Origin: an uncultured Pelagibacteraceae bacterium
Lineage (GTDB): Bacteria > Pseudomonadota > Alphaproteobacteria > Pelagibacterales > Pelagibacteraceae
Direction of reading: 5' to 3'
Assembly (NCBI GenBank): GCA_902592985.1
Contig: CACJGR010000003.1
Coordinates: 1-64,000, forward strand
DNA: 64,000 bases
Shown here: piece by piece, positions 50,300 through 59,852 of the stretch
Position numbering within the stretch: the first letter of the stretch is position 1
How the letters are laid out: each line of letters begins with the position of its first letter
Translations under genes and position numbers: made by a program
Notes under the pieces: model-generated
Told to the model about the DNA's origin: nothing
The model's input: only the letters and a program-made list of their open reading frames with translations
Database searches by the model: none

Positions 50300-50786
50300 T
50301 GCAACATTTTGGGTGGCTGTATCTTTTATAATATTTTTTGGTGGGCTAGTTTATTTAAAAATACCTCAAAAAATTGGTAAAACATTAAATAAATTAATAT
50401 TAGATATTAAAAATGAAATTGATGAAAGTGAAAAGCTAAGAGCTGAATCTAAAATTTTGTTGGATAATGCTCAAAATAAACTAGATAGTGCTCAACTGAA
50501 AAGTAAGGAAATTTTGGAACAAACAAAAAAAGAAGCGGACGAACTAATAATAGAAATGAATGATAAGTTTCATGAGTCTTCGGAAATTAAAAAAAATTTA
50601 GGAGAAAATAAAATTACTCAGATGAAAGAAGCCGCTCTTAAAGAAATAAAGAATGTTTCAATAAAAATAGCTGTAGATTCTGTAAAAAAAATTATCACAA
50701 CTTCCATTGATAAATCAAAACTAGATAATCTTTTTGAAAAAAACTTAGAAGAAACAAAAATAGCATTAAAAAAGATTAATTCATAA
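50289..50786 (+). CDS. atpF: ATP synthase Fo subunit b
   Basis: A 165-residue protein from ATG 50289. One N-terminal membrane helix (FWVAVSFIIFFGGLVYLKIP) is followed by a helical stalk with KKEADELI and a C-terminal VDSVKKIITTSIDKSKLD part that meets the F1 delta subunit. The F1 genes are not in this window, so Fo and F1 are encoded apart. Confidence 0.94.
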   Translation: MAIDATFWVAVSFIIFFGGLVYLKIPQKIGKTLNKLILDIKNEIDESEKLRAESKILLDNAQNKLDSAQLKSKEILEQTKKEADELIIEMNDKFHESSEIKKNLGENKITQMKEAALKEIKNVSIKIAVDSVKKIITTSIDKSKLDNLFEKNLEETKIALKKINS

Positions 50787-50829
50787 TATTCTCTTTCATT
50801 ATATATTGCTAAAATAGTTTTTAAAAAAA

Positions 50830-51774
50830 ATGAAAAATAAACAAATTAAAATTTTACTTGCGGCTCCTAGAGGATTTTGTGCTGGTGTTGATAGAGCAAT
50901 TGAAATTGTAAAAAAAAGTATAAAGAAGTTTGGAGCTCCTGTTTATGTCAGACATGAAATTGTTCACAACAAATATGTTGTTGATAATTTAAAAAAAATT
51001 GGAGCAATTTTTGTAGAAAAATTAGATGAAATAAAAGATAAAACAAGACCTGTAATATTTTCAGCACATGGTGTTCCAAAATCTGTACCTGAAGAAGCTA
51101 AAAATCTCAACATAGAATACATTGATGCTACTTGCCCGCTTGTATCTAAAGTCCATAAGGAAGCTGAAAAATTATATAAAGATAATTACCATATTTTGTT
51201 AATTGGTCATTTTAATCACCCTGAAGTAATAGGTACCATGGGTCAACTGCCAAAAAATTCTATTGATTTAATAGAAAGAGTTGAAGATGCCAATAGTTAT
51301 GTAAAAAAAAGTGATAAAAAAATTTCTTATATAACACAAACTACTCTTTCGGTTGATGATACTAAAAATATAGTGAAAGTTTTAAAAAATAAATTTCCAG
51401 AAATAAAGGAGCCAATAAAAGAAGATATTTGTTACGCTACAACTAATCGTCAGGCTGCAGTAAAAAAAATAGCAAAAGAATGTGAAATGTTTTTTATTAT
51501 TGGCAGTAGAAATTCTTCTAACTCTTTAAGATTAGTTGAAGTTGCTCAACAAGCAGGGTGCAAACAATCAGAGCTTATACATACAGAAAGCAAAGTGCCA
51601 ATTGAAAAAATTATTAATTGTTCTACTATAGGAATTTCGTCCGGTGCATCAGCTCCAGAAGTATTAGTAGAAAATTTTATTGATAAAATTAAAAAAAAAA
51701 TCAATGTTGATATTAAAGAAGTAGAAATTATTAAAGAAAACATAATATTTAAAACTCCAGGAAAATTAAATTAA
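50830..51774 (+). CDS. ispH: 4-hydroxy-3-methylbut-2-enyl diphosphate reductase
   Basis: A 314-residue Fe-S enzyme, last step of the non-mevalonate isoprenoid pathway. The three cluster cysteines are seen in APRGFCAGVDRA (C17), DATCPLVSK and DICYATTNRQ, along with VVHNKYVV-like HEIVHN and the SAHGVP and SSNSLRL motifs. thrB begins at the next base after its stop. Confidence 0.97.
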   Translation: MKNKQIKILLAAPRGFCAGVDRAIEIVKKSIKKFGAPVYVRHEIVHNKYVVDNLKKIGAIFVEKLDEIKDKTRPVIFSAHGVPKSVPEEAKNLNIEYIDATCPLVSKVHKEAEKLYKDNYHILLIGHFNHPEVIGTMGQLPKNSIDLIERVEDANSYVKKSDKKISYITQTTLSVDDTKNIVKVLKNKFPEIKEPIKEDICYATTNRQAAVKKIAKECEMFFIIGSRNSSNSLRLVEVAQQAGCKQSELIHTESKVPIEKIINCSTIGISSGASAPEVLVENFIDKIKKKINVDIKEVEIIKENIIFKTPGKLN

Positions 51775-52743
51775 ATGGCTATATATACTAAAATTTCAAA
51801 AAACAACATAGCATCTATTGAGAAAAAATTTAATTTAGGAAAAATAATTTCATTTAAAGGTATTAAAAAAGGTATCGAAAATACAAACTATCTAATTAAA
51901 ACAAAAAAAAAGAAATATATTTTAACAATTTTTGAAAAAAGAGTTAAAAAACGGGATGTGCCTTTTTTTATGAGTTTAATGGATAAATTAAATTATCATA
52001 ATATTAATTGCCCAAAACCACAAAAAAGCAAAGCTGGAAATTATTCAATTAATATTAAAAATAAACCTGCATCTATAGTTTCTTTTGTTGAAGGAAAAGA
52101 TAAAAATAAATTAAAAATAAAGGACTGCTATGAAATTGGTAAAAATGTTGCAAAATTTCATATCATATCAAAAAAAATAAAACTTCACAGAAAAAATTCA
52201 ATGTCTCTTAAAGTATGGCCAAAAATTTTAAATAAAATTGACAATAGAAGCAGAATAATTAATTTAAATTTAAACTTTTTAATGAAAGAAGCTCTTCTAG
52301 AGGTAAAAAATAAATGGCCAAAAAATCTACCTAGTGGAATTATTCATGGAGATTTATTTATTGATAATATTTTTTTTAATAAAAATAAATTTCATGGATA
52401 CATAGACTTTTATTTTGCCTGTAATGATTTTTTAATGTACGAAATTGCTATTTGTATAAATGCATTATGTTTTGATAAAAAAAATAGAAAATTTACATTT
52501 AATAAAAAAAAATCAAAAAATCTTATTAAAGGTTATTCCAAAATAAGAAAATTGTCACGAAAGGAAAAAAAATCACTTAATATATTATGTAAAGGTGCTG
52601 CTCTTAGATATCTATTAACAAGAACTTATGATTATTTAAATACACCTAAAAGTGCCATTATTAAAATAAAAGATCCTAAAGAATATATTCAAAAACTTAA
52701 AATTCATAATACATTAAATAATTTTAAAAACTATTTTAACTAA
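51775..52743 (+). CDS. thrB: Homoserine kinase, ThrB2 (aminoglycoside-phosphotransferase fold)
   Basis: A 322-residue kinase-fold enzyme of the type used by alphaproteobacteria. The N-terminus AIYTKISKNNIASIEKKF, the GIENTNYLI strand, the catalytic loop IIHGDLFIDNIFF and the YIDFYFACNDFLMYEIA motif (DFG-like) are visible. It phosphorylates homoserine, and thrC, the next enzyme, lies 450 bases downstream on the other strand. ispH-thrB-rnhA abut without gaps. Confidence 0.93.
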   Translation: MAIYTKISKNNIASIEKKFNLGKIISFKGIKKGIENTNYLIKTKKKKYILTIFEKRVKKRDVPFFMSLMDKLNYHNINCPKPQKSKAGNYSINIKNKPASIVSFVEGKDKNKLKIKDCYEIGKNVAKFHIISKKIKLHRKNSMSLKVWPKILNKIDNRSRIINLNLNFLMKEALLEVKNKWPKNLPSGIIHGDLFIDNIFFNKNKFHGYIDFYFACNDFLMYEIAICINALCFDKKNRKFTFNKKKSKNLIKGYSKIRKLSRKEKKSLNILCKGAALRYLLTRTYDYLNTPKSAIIKIKDPKEYIQKLKIHNTLNNFKNYFN

Positions 52744-53163
52744 ATGATTAAAATTTATACTGATGGTTCTTGTATCGGCAATCCAGGTAAAGGTGGTTGG
52801 GCCGCAATAATTATTAATGGTGGAAAAAAAACTCAAATAAAAGGAAGCAAAAAAAATACTACCAACAACCAGATGGAACTACTTGCTCCAATCAAAGCAT
52901 TAAAAAAAATCCCTAAAGGTAGCAAAGTTCAAATTTTTACAGACTCTAAATATGTAAAGTCAGGAATAACAGTGTGGATCCATAATTGGAAAAAAAATGG
53001 ATGGAAAACTGCAAACAAACAAAAAGTTAAAAATATAGAACTTTGGACAGAGTTAGATCTTTTATCTAATGAATTTGAGATAAAGTGGAGTTGGGTAAAA
53101 GCTCACTCTACTGATAAATTAAATAATGAAGTTGATTCAATTGCTAGAGAGGCTGCCGGTTAA
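52744..53163 (+). CDS. rnhA: Ribonuclease HI
   Basis: A 139-residue RNase H. All four acidic catalytic residues can be placed: the D in IYTDGSCIGNPG, E in NNQMELLAP, D in IFTDSKYV and D near the end in NNEVDSIARE; the basic protrusion (WIHNWKKNGWKT) is present. It starts one base after the thrB stop. The 30-base gap to convergent thrC is the only clear one among convergent pairs here. Confidence 0.97.
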   Translation: MIKIYTDGSCIGNPGKGGWAAIIINGGKKTQIKGSKKNTTNNQMELLAPIKALKKIPKGSKVQIFTDSKYVKSGITVWIHNWKKNGWKTANKQKVKNIELWTELDLLSNEFEIKWSWVKAHSTDKLNNEVDSIAREAAG

Positions 53164-53193
53164 GAATAGGGCACCTGGCAACAGAAAACCTCT

Positions 53194-54561
53194 TTAAACT
53201 TTGCTTTTTACAAAGTTTTTTACCTCTTCAGTATTGTTATTCAATACTTGAAAATTTTCATCTTTGTTAAGCACATGTTGAAGTTCGTTAGGCAAATTTT
53301 CATGCTTACTTATTGCATTATTTGTAGCATCTGGGAATTTACATGGATGTGCAGTTGATAAAACTACACAATCATTAATAGATAGTTTATTTGCAGCCCC
53401 TACCCCAACTGCAGTATGAGGATCTAATATTATATTATTTTCTTCGTAATTTTTTTTAATGATATTTAATGTTTCTTCCTCATTACAACTTTCTGATAAA
53501 AAATCCTTTTGAATTATATCTAAATTGTTCTTTTCAATTTGATAAGAATTTTGCTTAATTTTTTTCATAATATCTGCTGTTATTTCTGAGTCTGAATTAT
53601 TTATATAATAAATTAATCTTTCAAAATTACTTGCTAATTGAATATCCATACTAGGTGACAATGTTTCTTTAACTTCTCTTGAAATATAATCTCCTTTTGA
53701 GATAGCTCTATGCAAAATATCATTTTCGTTTGTTGCAACAATTAATTTGTTAATTGGTAATCCCATTTTCTTTGAAAGGTAACCCGCAAAGACATCACCA
53801 AAATTTCCAGTGGGTACTGAAAACGAAACAGTTTCTTTATCTAATTTAAAATATGAGTAAAAGTAATATACTGCTTGTGCAATAATTCTTGCCCAATTAA
53901 TTGAGTTTACTCCAGACATATTTATTGATTTAGAAAATTCTAGATCGGAAAACATTTGTTTTACTATATTTTGGCAATCATCAAAATTTCCATCTATTGC
54001 AATATTGAAAACATTTTTTTCTTCTACTGTTGTCATTATTTTTCTCTGTACAGAAGAAATTCTGTTGTTTGGATGTAAAACAAAAATATTTAAATTAGAT
54101 TTTCCTTTAATTGCGTCTATGGCTGCTGCACCTGTGTCTCCAGATGTTGCAACAACTATATTTATTTTTTTGTCATTTTTAGTTAAATAGTATTCATACA
54201 AGTTTCCGATGAATTGCATTGCAACATCTTTGAAAGCTAATGTTGGTCCATGAAATAATTCTAATAATTTTAGTTTTCCTAGACTTGAAATTTTAACAAC
54301 ATCCTTTTCTCGAAATGTTGAATATGATTTTTTAATTAAAGATGAAAGTTCTTCTCTTGAGATAAAATCCGCTAAAAATAGATGGATTATTTCAGTAGAT
54401 AATTCATTATAATTTAAATTTTTAAGCTTTAATAATTCCTCTGTGCTATATTTTTTTAATGATTTTGGCACATAAAGACCACCATCATCAGCAAGTCCTT
54501 TTATAAAAACTTCGTTAAAATTGAATTCTTTTGCACTACTTCTTGTACTTATATATTTCAT
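53194..54561 (-). CDS. thrC: Threonine synthase
   Basis: A 455-residue PLP enzyme from ATG 54561. The N-terminal YISTRSSAKEFNFNEV start, the Schiff-base lysine at about K111 (GPTLAFKDVAMQ), the GDTGAAA phosphate-binding motif and PTGNFGDVFAGY are all present. It makes threonine from phosphohomoserine. Its location after the cytochrome oxidase genes is a known alphaproteobacterial arrangement. A longer start at 54606 is less likely. Confidence 0.96.
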   Translation of the reverse strand: MKYISTRSSAKEFNFNEVFIKGLADDGGLYVPKSLKKYSTEELLKLKNLNYNELSTEIIHLFLADFISREELSSLIKKSYSTFREKDVVKISSLGKLKLLELFHGPTLAFKDVAMQFIGNLYEYYLTKNDKKINIVVATSGDTGAAAIDAIKGKSNLNIFVLHPNNRISSVQRKIMTTVEEKNVFNIAIDGNFDDCQNIVKQMFSDLEFSKSINMSGVNSINWARIIAQAVYYFYSYFKLDKETVSFSVPTGNFGDVFAGYLSKKMGLPINKLIVATNENDILHRAISKGDYISREVKETLSPSMDIQLASNFERLIYYINNSDSEITADIMKKIKQNSYQIEKNNLDIIQKDFLSESCNEEETLNIIKKNYEENNIILDPHTAVGVGAANKLSINDCVVLSTAHPCKFPDATNNAISKHENLPNELQHVLNKDENFQVLNNNTEEVKNFVKSKV

Positions 54562-54609
54562 TTTGTGGTTATTTATCGATTCTATCCCAATTTCTTTGGG
54601 TCGCAATCT

Positions 54610-55521
54610 TTAAATTAAATTATCTATTAAAAACAATACAAAAATCAAAAACAAATATAAAATTGAATAACCAAATACTTTTTTTGCTTTTTTTAAATCA
54701 AATTTATTTTTTTTATGTTTATATAAATCATAACACAAAAAATTATAATAAATTGTAAGCATCATGGCTGGGATTAAATATACAAAACCTGAAAAGTTAA
54801 TTGCATATGGCAAGATTATAACTGGTAACATTAAGAGTGAATAAATAAATATATAAATTTTAGTTTTTTCTATCCCATCAGTAAGAGGCATCATTGGTAT
54901 TTTTGCTTTCTTATAATCATCAGCTTTGTATAAGCTCAGTGCCCAAAAATGCGAGGGTGTCCAAAGAAAAATTATTAAAAATAAAGAAATTGATGCTAGA
55001 GAAATTGAATTGGTCGCTATAGTCCAGCCAATTACCGGTGGCAATGAACCGGCTACACCTCCTATGACAATATTTTGGGGTGTTATTCTTTTTAACCATA
55101 TTGTGTAAACAAAAAGGTAAAAGAGAATTGTAAATAATAACAACATTGCCGACAAAGTATTTGCAAAGTAATTTAATGTGCTTACTGAAAAAACAGTAAG
55201 AAATATTCCAAATACAAGTGCTTGTTTCTTGTTAATTTTTCCTGTTGGGATTGGTCTTAAACAGGTTCTTGTCATCAAAGCATCTAAATCAGCTTCATAC
55301 CACATGTTCAAACATCCAGCAGCTCCTGCTCCTAAAGCAACTAAAGTTATTCCTATCATTGCATCGGTAATATTTGTATTTGAATTTGAAGTTAACAATC
55401 CAACTGCACATGTAAATATAACAAGAGACATTACTCTTGGCTTCATCAATAATATTAAAGATTTTATATAATCGTTTAGGTCTAATGAGGAAATTTTTTT
55501 TTTAATTATATTGTTGGACAA
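54610..55521 (-). CDS. ctaB: Protoheme IX farnesyltransferase (heme O synthase)
   Basis: A 303-residue UbiA-type prenyltransferase with eight or nine membrane helices. The aspartate-rich motif is in NMWYEADLDALMTRTCLRPIP and the second region is at about YKADDYKKAKIPMMP. It converts heme B to heme O, the precursor of heme A for the oxidase encoded just upstream. Starts two bases after the small membrane gene. Confidence 0.95.
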   Translation of the reverse strand: MSNNIIKKKISSLDLNDYIKSLILLMKPRVMSLVIFTCAVGLLTSNSNTNITDAMIGITLVALGAGAAGCLNMWYEADLDALMTRTCLRPIPTGKINKKQALVFGIFLTVFSVSTLNYFANTLSAMLLLFTILFYLFVYTIWLKRITPQNIVIGGVAGSLPPVIGWTIATNSISLASISLFLIIFLWTPSHFWALSLYKADDYKKAKIPMMPLTDGIEKTKIYIFIYSLLMLPVIILPYAINFSGFVYLIPAMMLTIYYNFLCYDLYKHKKNKFDLKKAKKVFGYSILYLFLIFVLFLIDNLI

Positions 55522-55523
55522 AA

Positions 55524-55790
55524 TTATTCTACATTTATTGAGATGAATATAACTAACAATACCAATCCAACTATAAGAATGTGATTGCCTAAATCAAATA
55601 ACCCTACTTGTTTATTTTTTTTATCAATTAATCTTCTATGAAGAGGTAAATTGTCATATGGATTAATTTTGATATTTGATTTTTTTTCTTCTTCTTTACT
55701 GACGACTCTAATTGAAACACTGAGCCAAGTTAAATAAATAAAAAGACCAAAGAATATTAAAGCTCCAGCAAGTACAGTATAACCATCCAT
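55524..55790 (-). CDS. Small two-helix membrane protein in the cox cluster
   Basis: An 88-residue protein with hydrophobic segments at about residues 5-26 and 68-86 and a charged middle rich in Lys, Glu and Asn. I do not recognise a named family. Its place between subunit IV and ctaB, with six- and two-base gaps, makes it part of the cytochrome oxidase operon and a candidate small structural or assembly subunit. Confidence 0.65.
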   Translation of the reverse strand: MDGYTVLAGALIFFGLFIYLTWLSVSIRVVSKEEEKKSNIKINPYDNLPLHRRLIDKKNKQVGLFDLGNHILIVGLVLLVIFISINVE

Positions 55791-55796
55791 CTTCTA

Positions 55797-56132
55797 TTAA
55801 CTTCCTCCTACAAAAAAATAAAAGAGTCTTGAAAAGAGAGTATATTTGCCTTCTGCTACCATTAAACCAACAAAGCATGCTATTGCTGTCATTGGCCATA
55901 AAAGAACATTAACTAGTGCATATCTCTCCCAAAACAAATGCATAAAGAAAGCCATAATTAATCCTGCTTTTAAAAACATAAATAATAATATTAAAGACCA
56001 TCTAAGTAATCCTTGAAACTGATACCAGTCCACCATGTATGAAAAGAAACTTAAAACAAACAATAGCCCCCATATCCAAAGATATATTCCTATCTTATGT
56101 GTTGTTGTTTGTTCTTTTTTTATCTCACTCAT
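55797..56132 (-). CDS. Cytochrome c oxidase subunit IV family protein
   Basis: A 111-residue protein with three membrane helices. The layout (HKIGIYLWIWGLLFVLSFFSYM, then [20 protein letters not shown]) matches the short prokaryotic subunit IV / CyoD-like family, where the KAGLIMAFFMH segment is typical. It sits directly after subunit III on the same strand and probably stabilises the oxidase. Confidence 0.8.
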   Translation of the reverse strand: MSEIKKEQTTTHKIGIYLWIWGLLFVLSFFSYMVDWYQFQGLLRWSLILLFMFLKAGLIMAFFMHLFWERYALVNVLLWPMTAIACFVGLMVAEGKYTLFSRLFYFFVGGS

Positions 56133-56140
56133 AATTCATT

Positions 56141-56854
56141 TTACCACAAATAAAAAAATGCAAAAATAAACACCCATACTAGATCTACAAAGTGCCAGTA
56201 TAAACCAAGAATTTCAATTTCCACATAATTACCCTTCATTGATGTAAACCATCCTCTTTTTTCTTTATCATAATGTCCAGCAAAAGTTTTATAAGCGTAA
56301 ATAAATAAGAAAATTACACCGATTGAGACATGCGTTCCATGAAACCCGGTGATCATGAAAAAAAATGAACCAAATTGTTTTGCACCAAAAGGATTTTCCC
56401 AAGGTCTCACACCTTCATGAATTAATTTTGACCACTCAAAAGCTTGCATTCCTACAAAAGTAAGTCCGCCTATAGCTGTAGCCAATATTAACCAGCCACA
56501 CATCTTTCTATTTCTTTCGTAACCATACTTGACTGCCAATGCCATAGTTCCACTACTTGTAATCAGTACAAATGTCATTATCGCAATCAAGAGTAATGGA
56601 ACGGGTACTCCAAATGCATTTAAAGCAAATACTTCGCTTGGATTTGGCCATTCTACTGGTGTTGATCCTCTGCCTTTCATGTATGAGATTAGAAAACAAC
56701 TAAATATAAATGTGTCGCTTAACAAAAAAATCCACATCATTGCTTTGCCCCAATGTACACCTTTAAACATAGTTTGGTCAGATGCTGTGTCTGCTGCCAT
56801 TCCACTATATCCAGGTTTAAATTCGTAGCCTTTTATTTTTGGGTCGGACGACAT
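56141..56854 (-). CDS. coxC: Cytochrome c oxidase subunit III
   Basis: A 237-residue membrane protein with about seven helices. The family pattern AFEWSKLIHEGVRP, GSFFFMITGFHGTHVSIGVI and the C-terminal YWHFVDLVWVFIFAFFYLW are clear. The N-terminal part (KAMMWIFLLSDTFIFSCFL) also fits. It follows subunit I by 11 bases. A second, divergent subunit III-like gene lies at 59845-60525. Confidence 0.93.
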   Translation of the reverse strand: MSSDPKIKGYEFKPGYSGMAADTASDQTMFKGVHWGKAMMWIFLLSDTFIFSCFLISYMKGRGSTPVEWPNPSEVFALNAFGVPVPLLLIAIMTFVLITSSGTMALAVKYGYERNRKMCGWLILATAIGGLTFVGMQAFEWSKLIHEGVRPWENPFGAKQFGSFFFMITGFHGTHVSIGVIFLFIYAYKTFAGHYDKEKRGWFTSMKGNYVEIEILGLYWHFVDLVWVFIFAFFYLW

Positions 56855-56865
56855 ATATTATTTCT

Positions 56866-58704
56866 TTATGTTTTTTCTACCTTAGTTTCAACAACTTCAC
56901 TTGGTGGTGTTGTTTGGGGTATAAAATCTTCTTTTGCTCCAGGAACACTATAATCATAAGGCCATCTGTGAACTACTGGAAGTTTATCACCCCAGTTACC
57001 ATGTTCGGGAGGAACTGTGGGTGTAAGCCATTCTAACGAATTTGCTTGCCAAGGATTTTTCCCTGCTGGTTTTCCTATCTTTAAACTTACAATTATATTG
57101 TAAATTAAAATAAATTGTGCAGCACCAACTATAAATGCAGCAGTACTTATAAATTGATTCATTCCAACTGCTGAAGTTATGTATGGACTGTCATACATTT
57201 CAAAATATCTTCTTGGCACTCCAATGAATCCCAAATAGTGCATAGGGAAATAAATTGAGTATGCTCCTAAAAATGTAATCCAAAAATGCCATTTTCCCAA
57301 TTTTTCACTTAACATTCTTCCGGCAACCAAAGGAAACCAATGGTAGACAGCCCCCATAATTACCATTAATGGTGCAATACCCATTACCATATGAAAGTGA
57401 GCAACAACAAAATATGTATCAGATAATGGAACATCAACAGTAACATTTCCTAAGAAAATACCTGTGATACCCCCGTTTACAAAGGTGACTATAAAACCAA
57501 GGCACCATAACATTACAGTGTTCAATCTAATATTTCCTCTCCAAAGAGTTAAAACCCAATTGTAAACCTTCATTGCTGTAGGAACTGCTATGATAAGTGT
57601 TGTAGTTGCAAAGAAAAATCCAAACCAAGGATGCATTCCACTAACATACATATGGTGTGCCCAAACAAAAAAACTTAGAGCTCCTATTACTACGATTGCC
57701 CAAACCATCATTCTATATCCAAAAATATTTTTTCTTGAATGAACAGAGATTAAATCTGAAATTATTCCAAAAGCAGGTAAAGCAACAATATAAACCTCTG
57801 GGTGACCGAAAAACCAAAACAAATGTTGGAAAAGAATAGGAGTTCCTCCGCCATACTCTAAAACTTCACCAGCTTTTAAAATTGTTGGCATAAAGAAACT
57901 TGTTTCAAGTACTTTATCTAAAGTCATCATTAGTGCGCTTACTAATAGCGCTGGAAAAGCTAACATTGCTAAAACAGTTGCAGTAAAAATACCCCAGACT
58001 GTTAAAGGCATTCTCATTAACGTCATTCCTCTAGTACGAGCTTGTAAAACTGTGATTAAATAATTTAATCCGCCCATAGTAAATCCAGCTACGAACAAAA
58101 TTAAAGATACACACATTAAAATTATTCCCATTCCTGATCCTGGAGTTCCTTCTAAAATTGCTTGAGGAGGATAGAGTGTCCAGCCTGATCCCGTTGGCCC
58201 ACCTGGAACAAAAAAACTTGCCAATAAAACTCCGACTGCAACAAAGAACATCCAAAAACTTACCATGTTAACATAGGGGAAAACCATATCTCTTGCTCCA
58301 GTCATTAATGGAATTAAATAATTACCAAATCCACCGAGAAATAGTGCGGTTAAAAAATAAACTACCATTATCATTCCATGCATAGTAACAAACTGATAAT
58401 AATGTTCTGCAGTCATGAAACCAGCTGCTCCCGGAAAACCTAATTGCAAACGCATCAACCAAGAAAGAATAAGACCAATTATACCTGTGAAAGTTGCCAA
58501 AAGAAAATATTGTACTCCAATAACTTTAGCATCCTGGCAAAAAACCCATTTAGTAATAAAGCTATGTCCATGATATAAATCCTGATCAGGTAATTCTGCG
58601 GGTCTTACGTAATCAATGTCAGGTGTAGGAGTTGCACCTCCTCCAGAAATAGTTTCTGAGGATTGTGCTTGGATTGTTTTACTATCGTTAAAATCTTCAG
58701 ACAT
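56866..58704 (-). CDS. coxA: Cytochrome c oxidase subunit I
   Basis: A 612-residue heme-copper oxidase core with twelve membrane helices. The CuB/tyrosine motif FGHPEVYIVALP, the His pair in WAHHMYVSGMHPW, and the heme histidines in YFVVAHFHMVMG are all present. The glutamate in GHPEVY marks an A1-type oxidase. It reduces oxygen to water and pumps protons. The N-terminus carries a polar extension of about 50 residues before helix 1. Confidence 0.97.
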   Translation of the reverse strand: MSEDFNDSKTIQAQSSETISGGGATPTPDIDYVRPAELPDQDLYHGHSFITKWVFCQDAKVIGVQYFLLATFTGIIGLILSWLMRLQLGFPGAAGFMTAEHYYQFVTMHGMIMVVYFLTALFLGGFGNYLIPLMTGARDMVFPYVNMVSFWMFFVAVGVLLASFFVPGGPTGSGWTLYPPQAILEGTPGSGMGIILMCVSLILFVAGFTMGGLNYLITVLQARTRGMTLMRMPLTVWGIFTATVLAMLAFPALLVSALMMTLDKVLETSFFMPTILKAGEVLEYGGGTPILFQHLFWFFGHPEVYIVALPAFGIISDLISVHSRKNIFGYRMMVWAIVVIGALSFFVWAHHMYVSGMHPWFGFFFATTTLIIAVPTAMKVYNWVLTLWRGNIRLNTVMLWCLGFIVTFVNGGITGIFLGNVTVDVPLSDTYFVVAHFHMVMGIAPLMVIMGAVYHWFPLVAGRMLSEKLGKWHFWITFLGAYSIYFPMHYLGFIGVPRRYFEMYDSPYITSAVGMNQFISTAAFIVGAAQFILIYNIIVSLKIGKPAGKNPWQANSLEWLTPTVPPEHGNWGDKLPVVHRWPYDYSVPGAKEDFIPQTTPPSEVVETKVEKT

Positions 58705-58723
58705 AAATTCCTTTTATATATAT

Positions 58724-59572
58724 TTAATCATTTAAATTATTTTTTGCCAATTTTTTTTCACTAAATTCTATTTCTTTTTGTTTTGCAATTAAATCAGAAA
58801 AAGTTTCCTGTTCTTCGATCCAATTTTTATAATCTTGTTCACTTTTAACAAAAACTCTTCCTCTCATACCATAATGTCCAACTCCACAATATTCAGCACA
58901 TAAAACTTCATATTCTCCAACCTTATTAGGTTCAAACCAATAATAAGTTATAGTTCCTGGAACAGCATCCATTTTTGCTCTAAATTGAGGTACATACCAA
59001 TTGTGAAGCACATCAACTGATCTTAATAAAATTTTAACAGGTCTATTATTTTTTAAATGTAATACATCACTTTGTATTAAAACATCGTCCTTACCATTTA
59101 TATCTTCTAAAATAATTCCAAATGGATTGTTATCATTTATGTTTTCTACTTTCGTACTACCTAATTTCCCATCTTCGCCAGGTAATCTATATTGCCATCC
59201 CCACTGCCAAGCCATAACATCAACATCAATTGCATTTTTTGGAACATTAATATATTGGTTCCAAACAATAAGTCCTGGAGCCAATAGTGCTGCCACTCCT
59301 AAAGTAGTCGACCATGTAAGTATTTTTTCTAATTTTTTATCTTCTGGTTTGTATTCTGCCTTGCGTCCTTCTTTGTATGAAAATCTAAATACGCAGTAGA
59401 CCATAAAAAGACAGACCGCTACAAAAACTCCTCCTCCGACCCAAAATGTTAAAGTAATAGTATCGTCCATTGATCCCCAATTTGAAGCTATGTCTGTCCA
59501 ATACCATGGGGTAAAAATATGGAACAACACTGATCCAACTATTACTGCCAAAAAGATAAATCCAACATGCAT
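58724..59572 (-). CDS. coxB: Cytochrome c oxidase subunit II
   Basis: A 282-residue subunit with two membrane helices (about residues 3-20 and 45-66) and a periplasmic CuA cupredoxin domain. The CuA ligands are in VLHNWYVP and CAEYCGVGHYGM. A quinol-type enzyme would lack them, so the electron donor is cytochrome c. First gene of the cox operon. The short N-terminus lacks a clear separate signal peptide. Confidence 0.95.
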   Translation of the reverse strand: MHVGFIFLAVIVGSVLFHIFTPWYWTDIASNWGSMDDTITLTFWVGGGVFVAVCLFMVYCVFRFSYKEGRKAEYKPEDKKLEKILTWSTTLGVAALLAPGLIVWNQYINVPKNAIDVDVMAWQWGWQYRLPGEDGKLGSTKVENINDNNPFGIILEDINGKDDVLIQSDVLHLKNNRPVKILLRSVDVLHNWYVPQFRAKMDAVPGTITYYWFEPNKVGEYEVLCAEYCGVGHYGMRGRVFVKSEQDYKNWIEEQETFSDLIAKQKEIEFSEKKLAKNNLND

Positions 59573-59599
59573 AGAGAAAACTTATAAAAGAAATATGCA

Positions 59600-59622
59600 T
59601 ATAATCTAGAGACAAAATGTCT
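59600..59622 (+). promoter_or_regulatory. Possible -10 box and small inverted repeat before the 69-residue gene
   Basis: TATAAT at 59600-59605 is followed by the perfect inverted repeat AGACA-AAA-TGTCT (59610-59622) in the 70-base gap between divergent coxB and the small membrane gene. The repeat could be an operator or a short leader hairpin. No convincing -35 was found. Confidence 0.25.
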
Positions 59623-59642
59623 TAAAAAAACCTTAAATAAGC

Positions 59643-59852
59643 ATGTATATTCAAGAAAATATGCTAGGTAAATTTGGAATTTTAGTGGCCATACTAGTCA
59701 TGGTCATGCTTTTCTATTTTGTTATATCTTTGGGAGCAGGATTCTTTTCAAAAGGTGAAAAAAAACCAGAAATAAAAAAATATTTAAAATCTGTAAATAT
59801 ACTATTAGTTTTAATTGCTGTTGTTGGAACTATTCTAGTTTTTTTTATGTAA
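59643..59852 (+). CDS. Small two-helix membrane protein
   Basis: A 69-residue protein with membrane helices at about residues 9-35 and 49-68 joined by a basic, lysine-rich loop (KGEKKPEIKKYLK). The first ATG is at 59643; a second at 59661 is also possible. The overall plan resembles short twin-helix proteins of unknown function that occur near oxidase genes, but I cannot name a family with confidence. It overlaps the end of the convergent subunit III-like gene by eight bases. Confidence 0.65.
   Translation: MYIQENMLGKFGILVAILVMVMLFYFVISLGAGFFSKGEKKPEIKKYLKSVNILLVLIAVVGTILVFFM

Noticed and set aside
54562..54606. A longer thrC start at 54606
   Set aside because: The extra residues do not match the family N-terminus, which begins at the ATG at 54561.
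57657..57839. Several 60-100 residue frames opposite coxA, coxB, coxC and ctaB
   Set aside because: They are antisense shadows of strongly conserved genes, with no start context or family resemblance.
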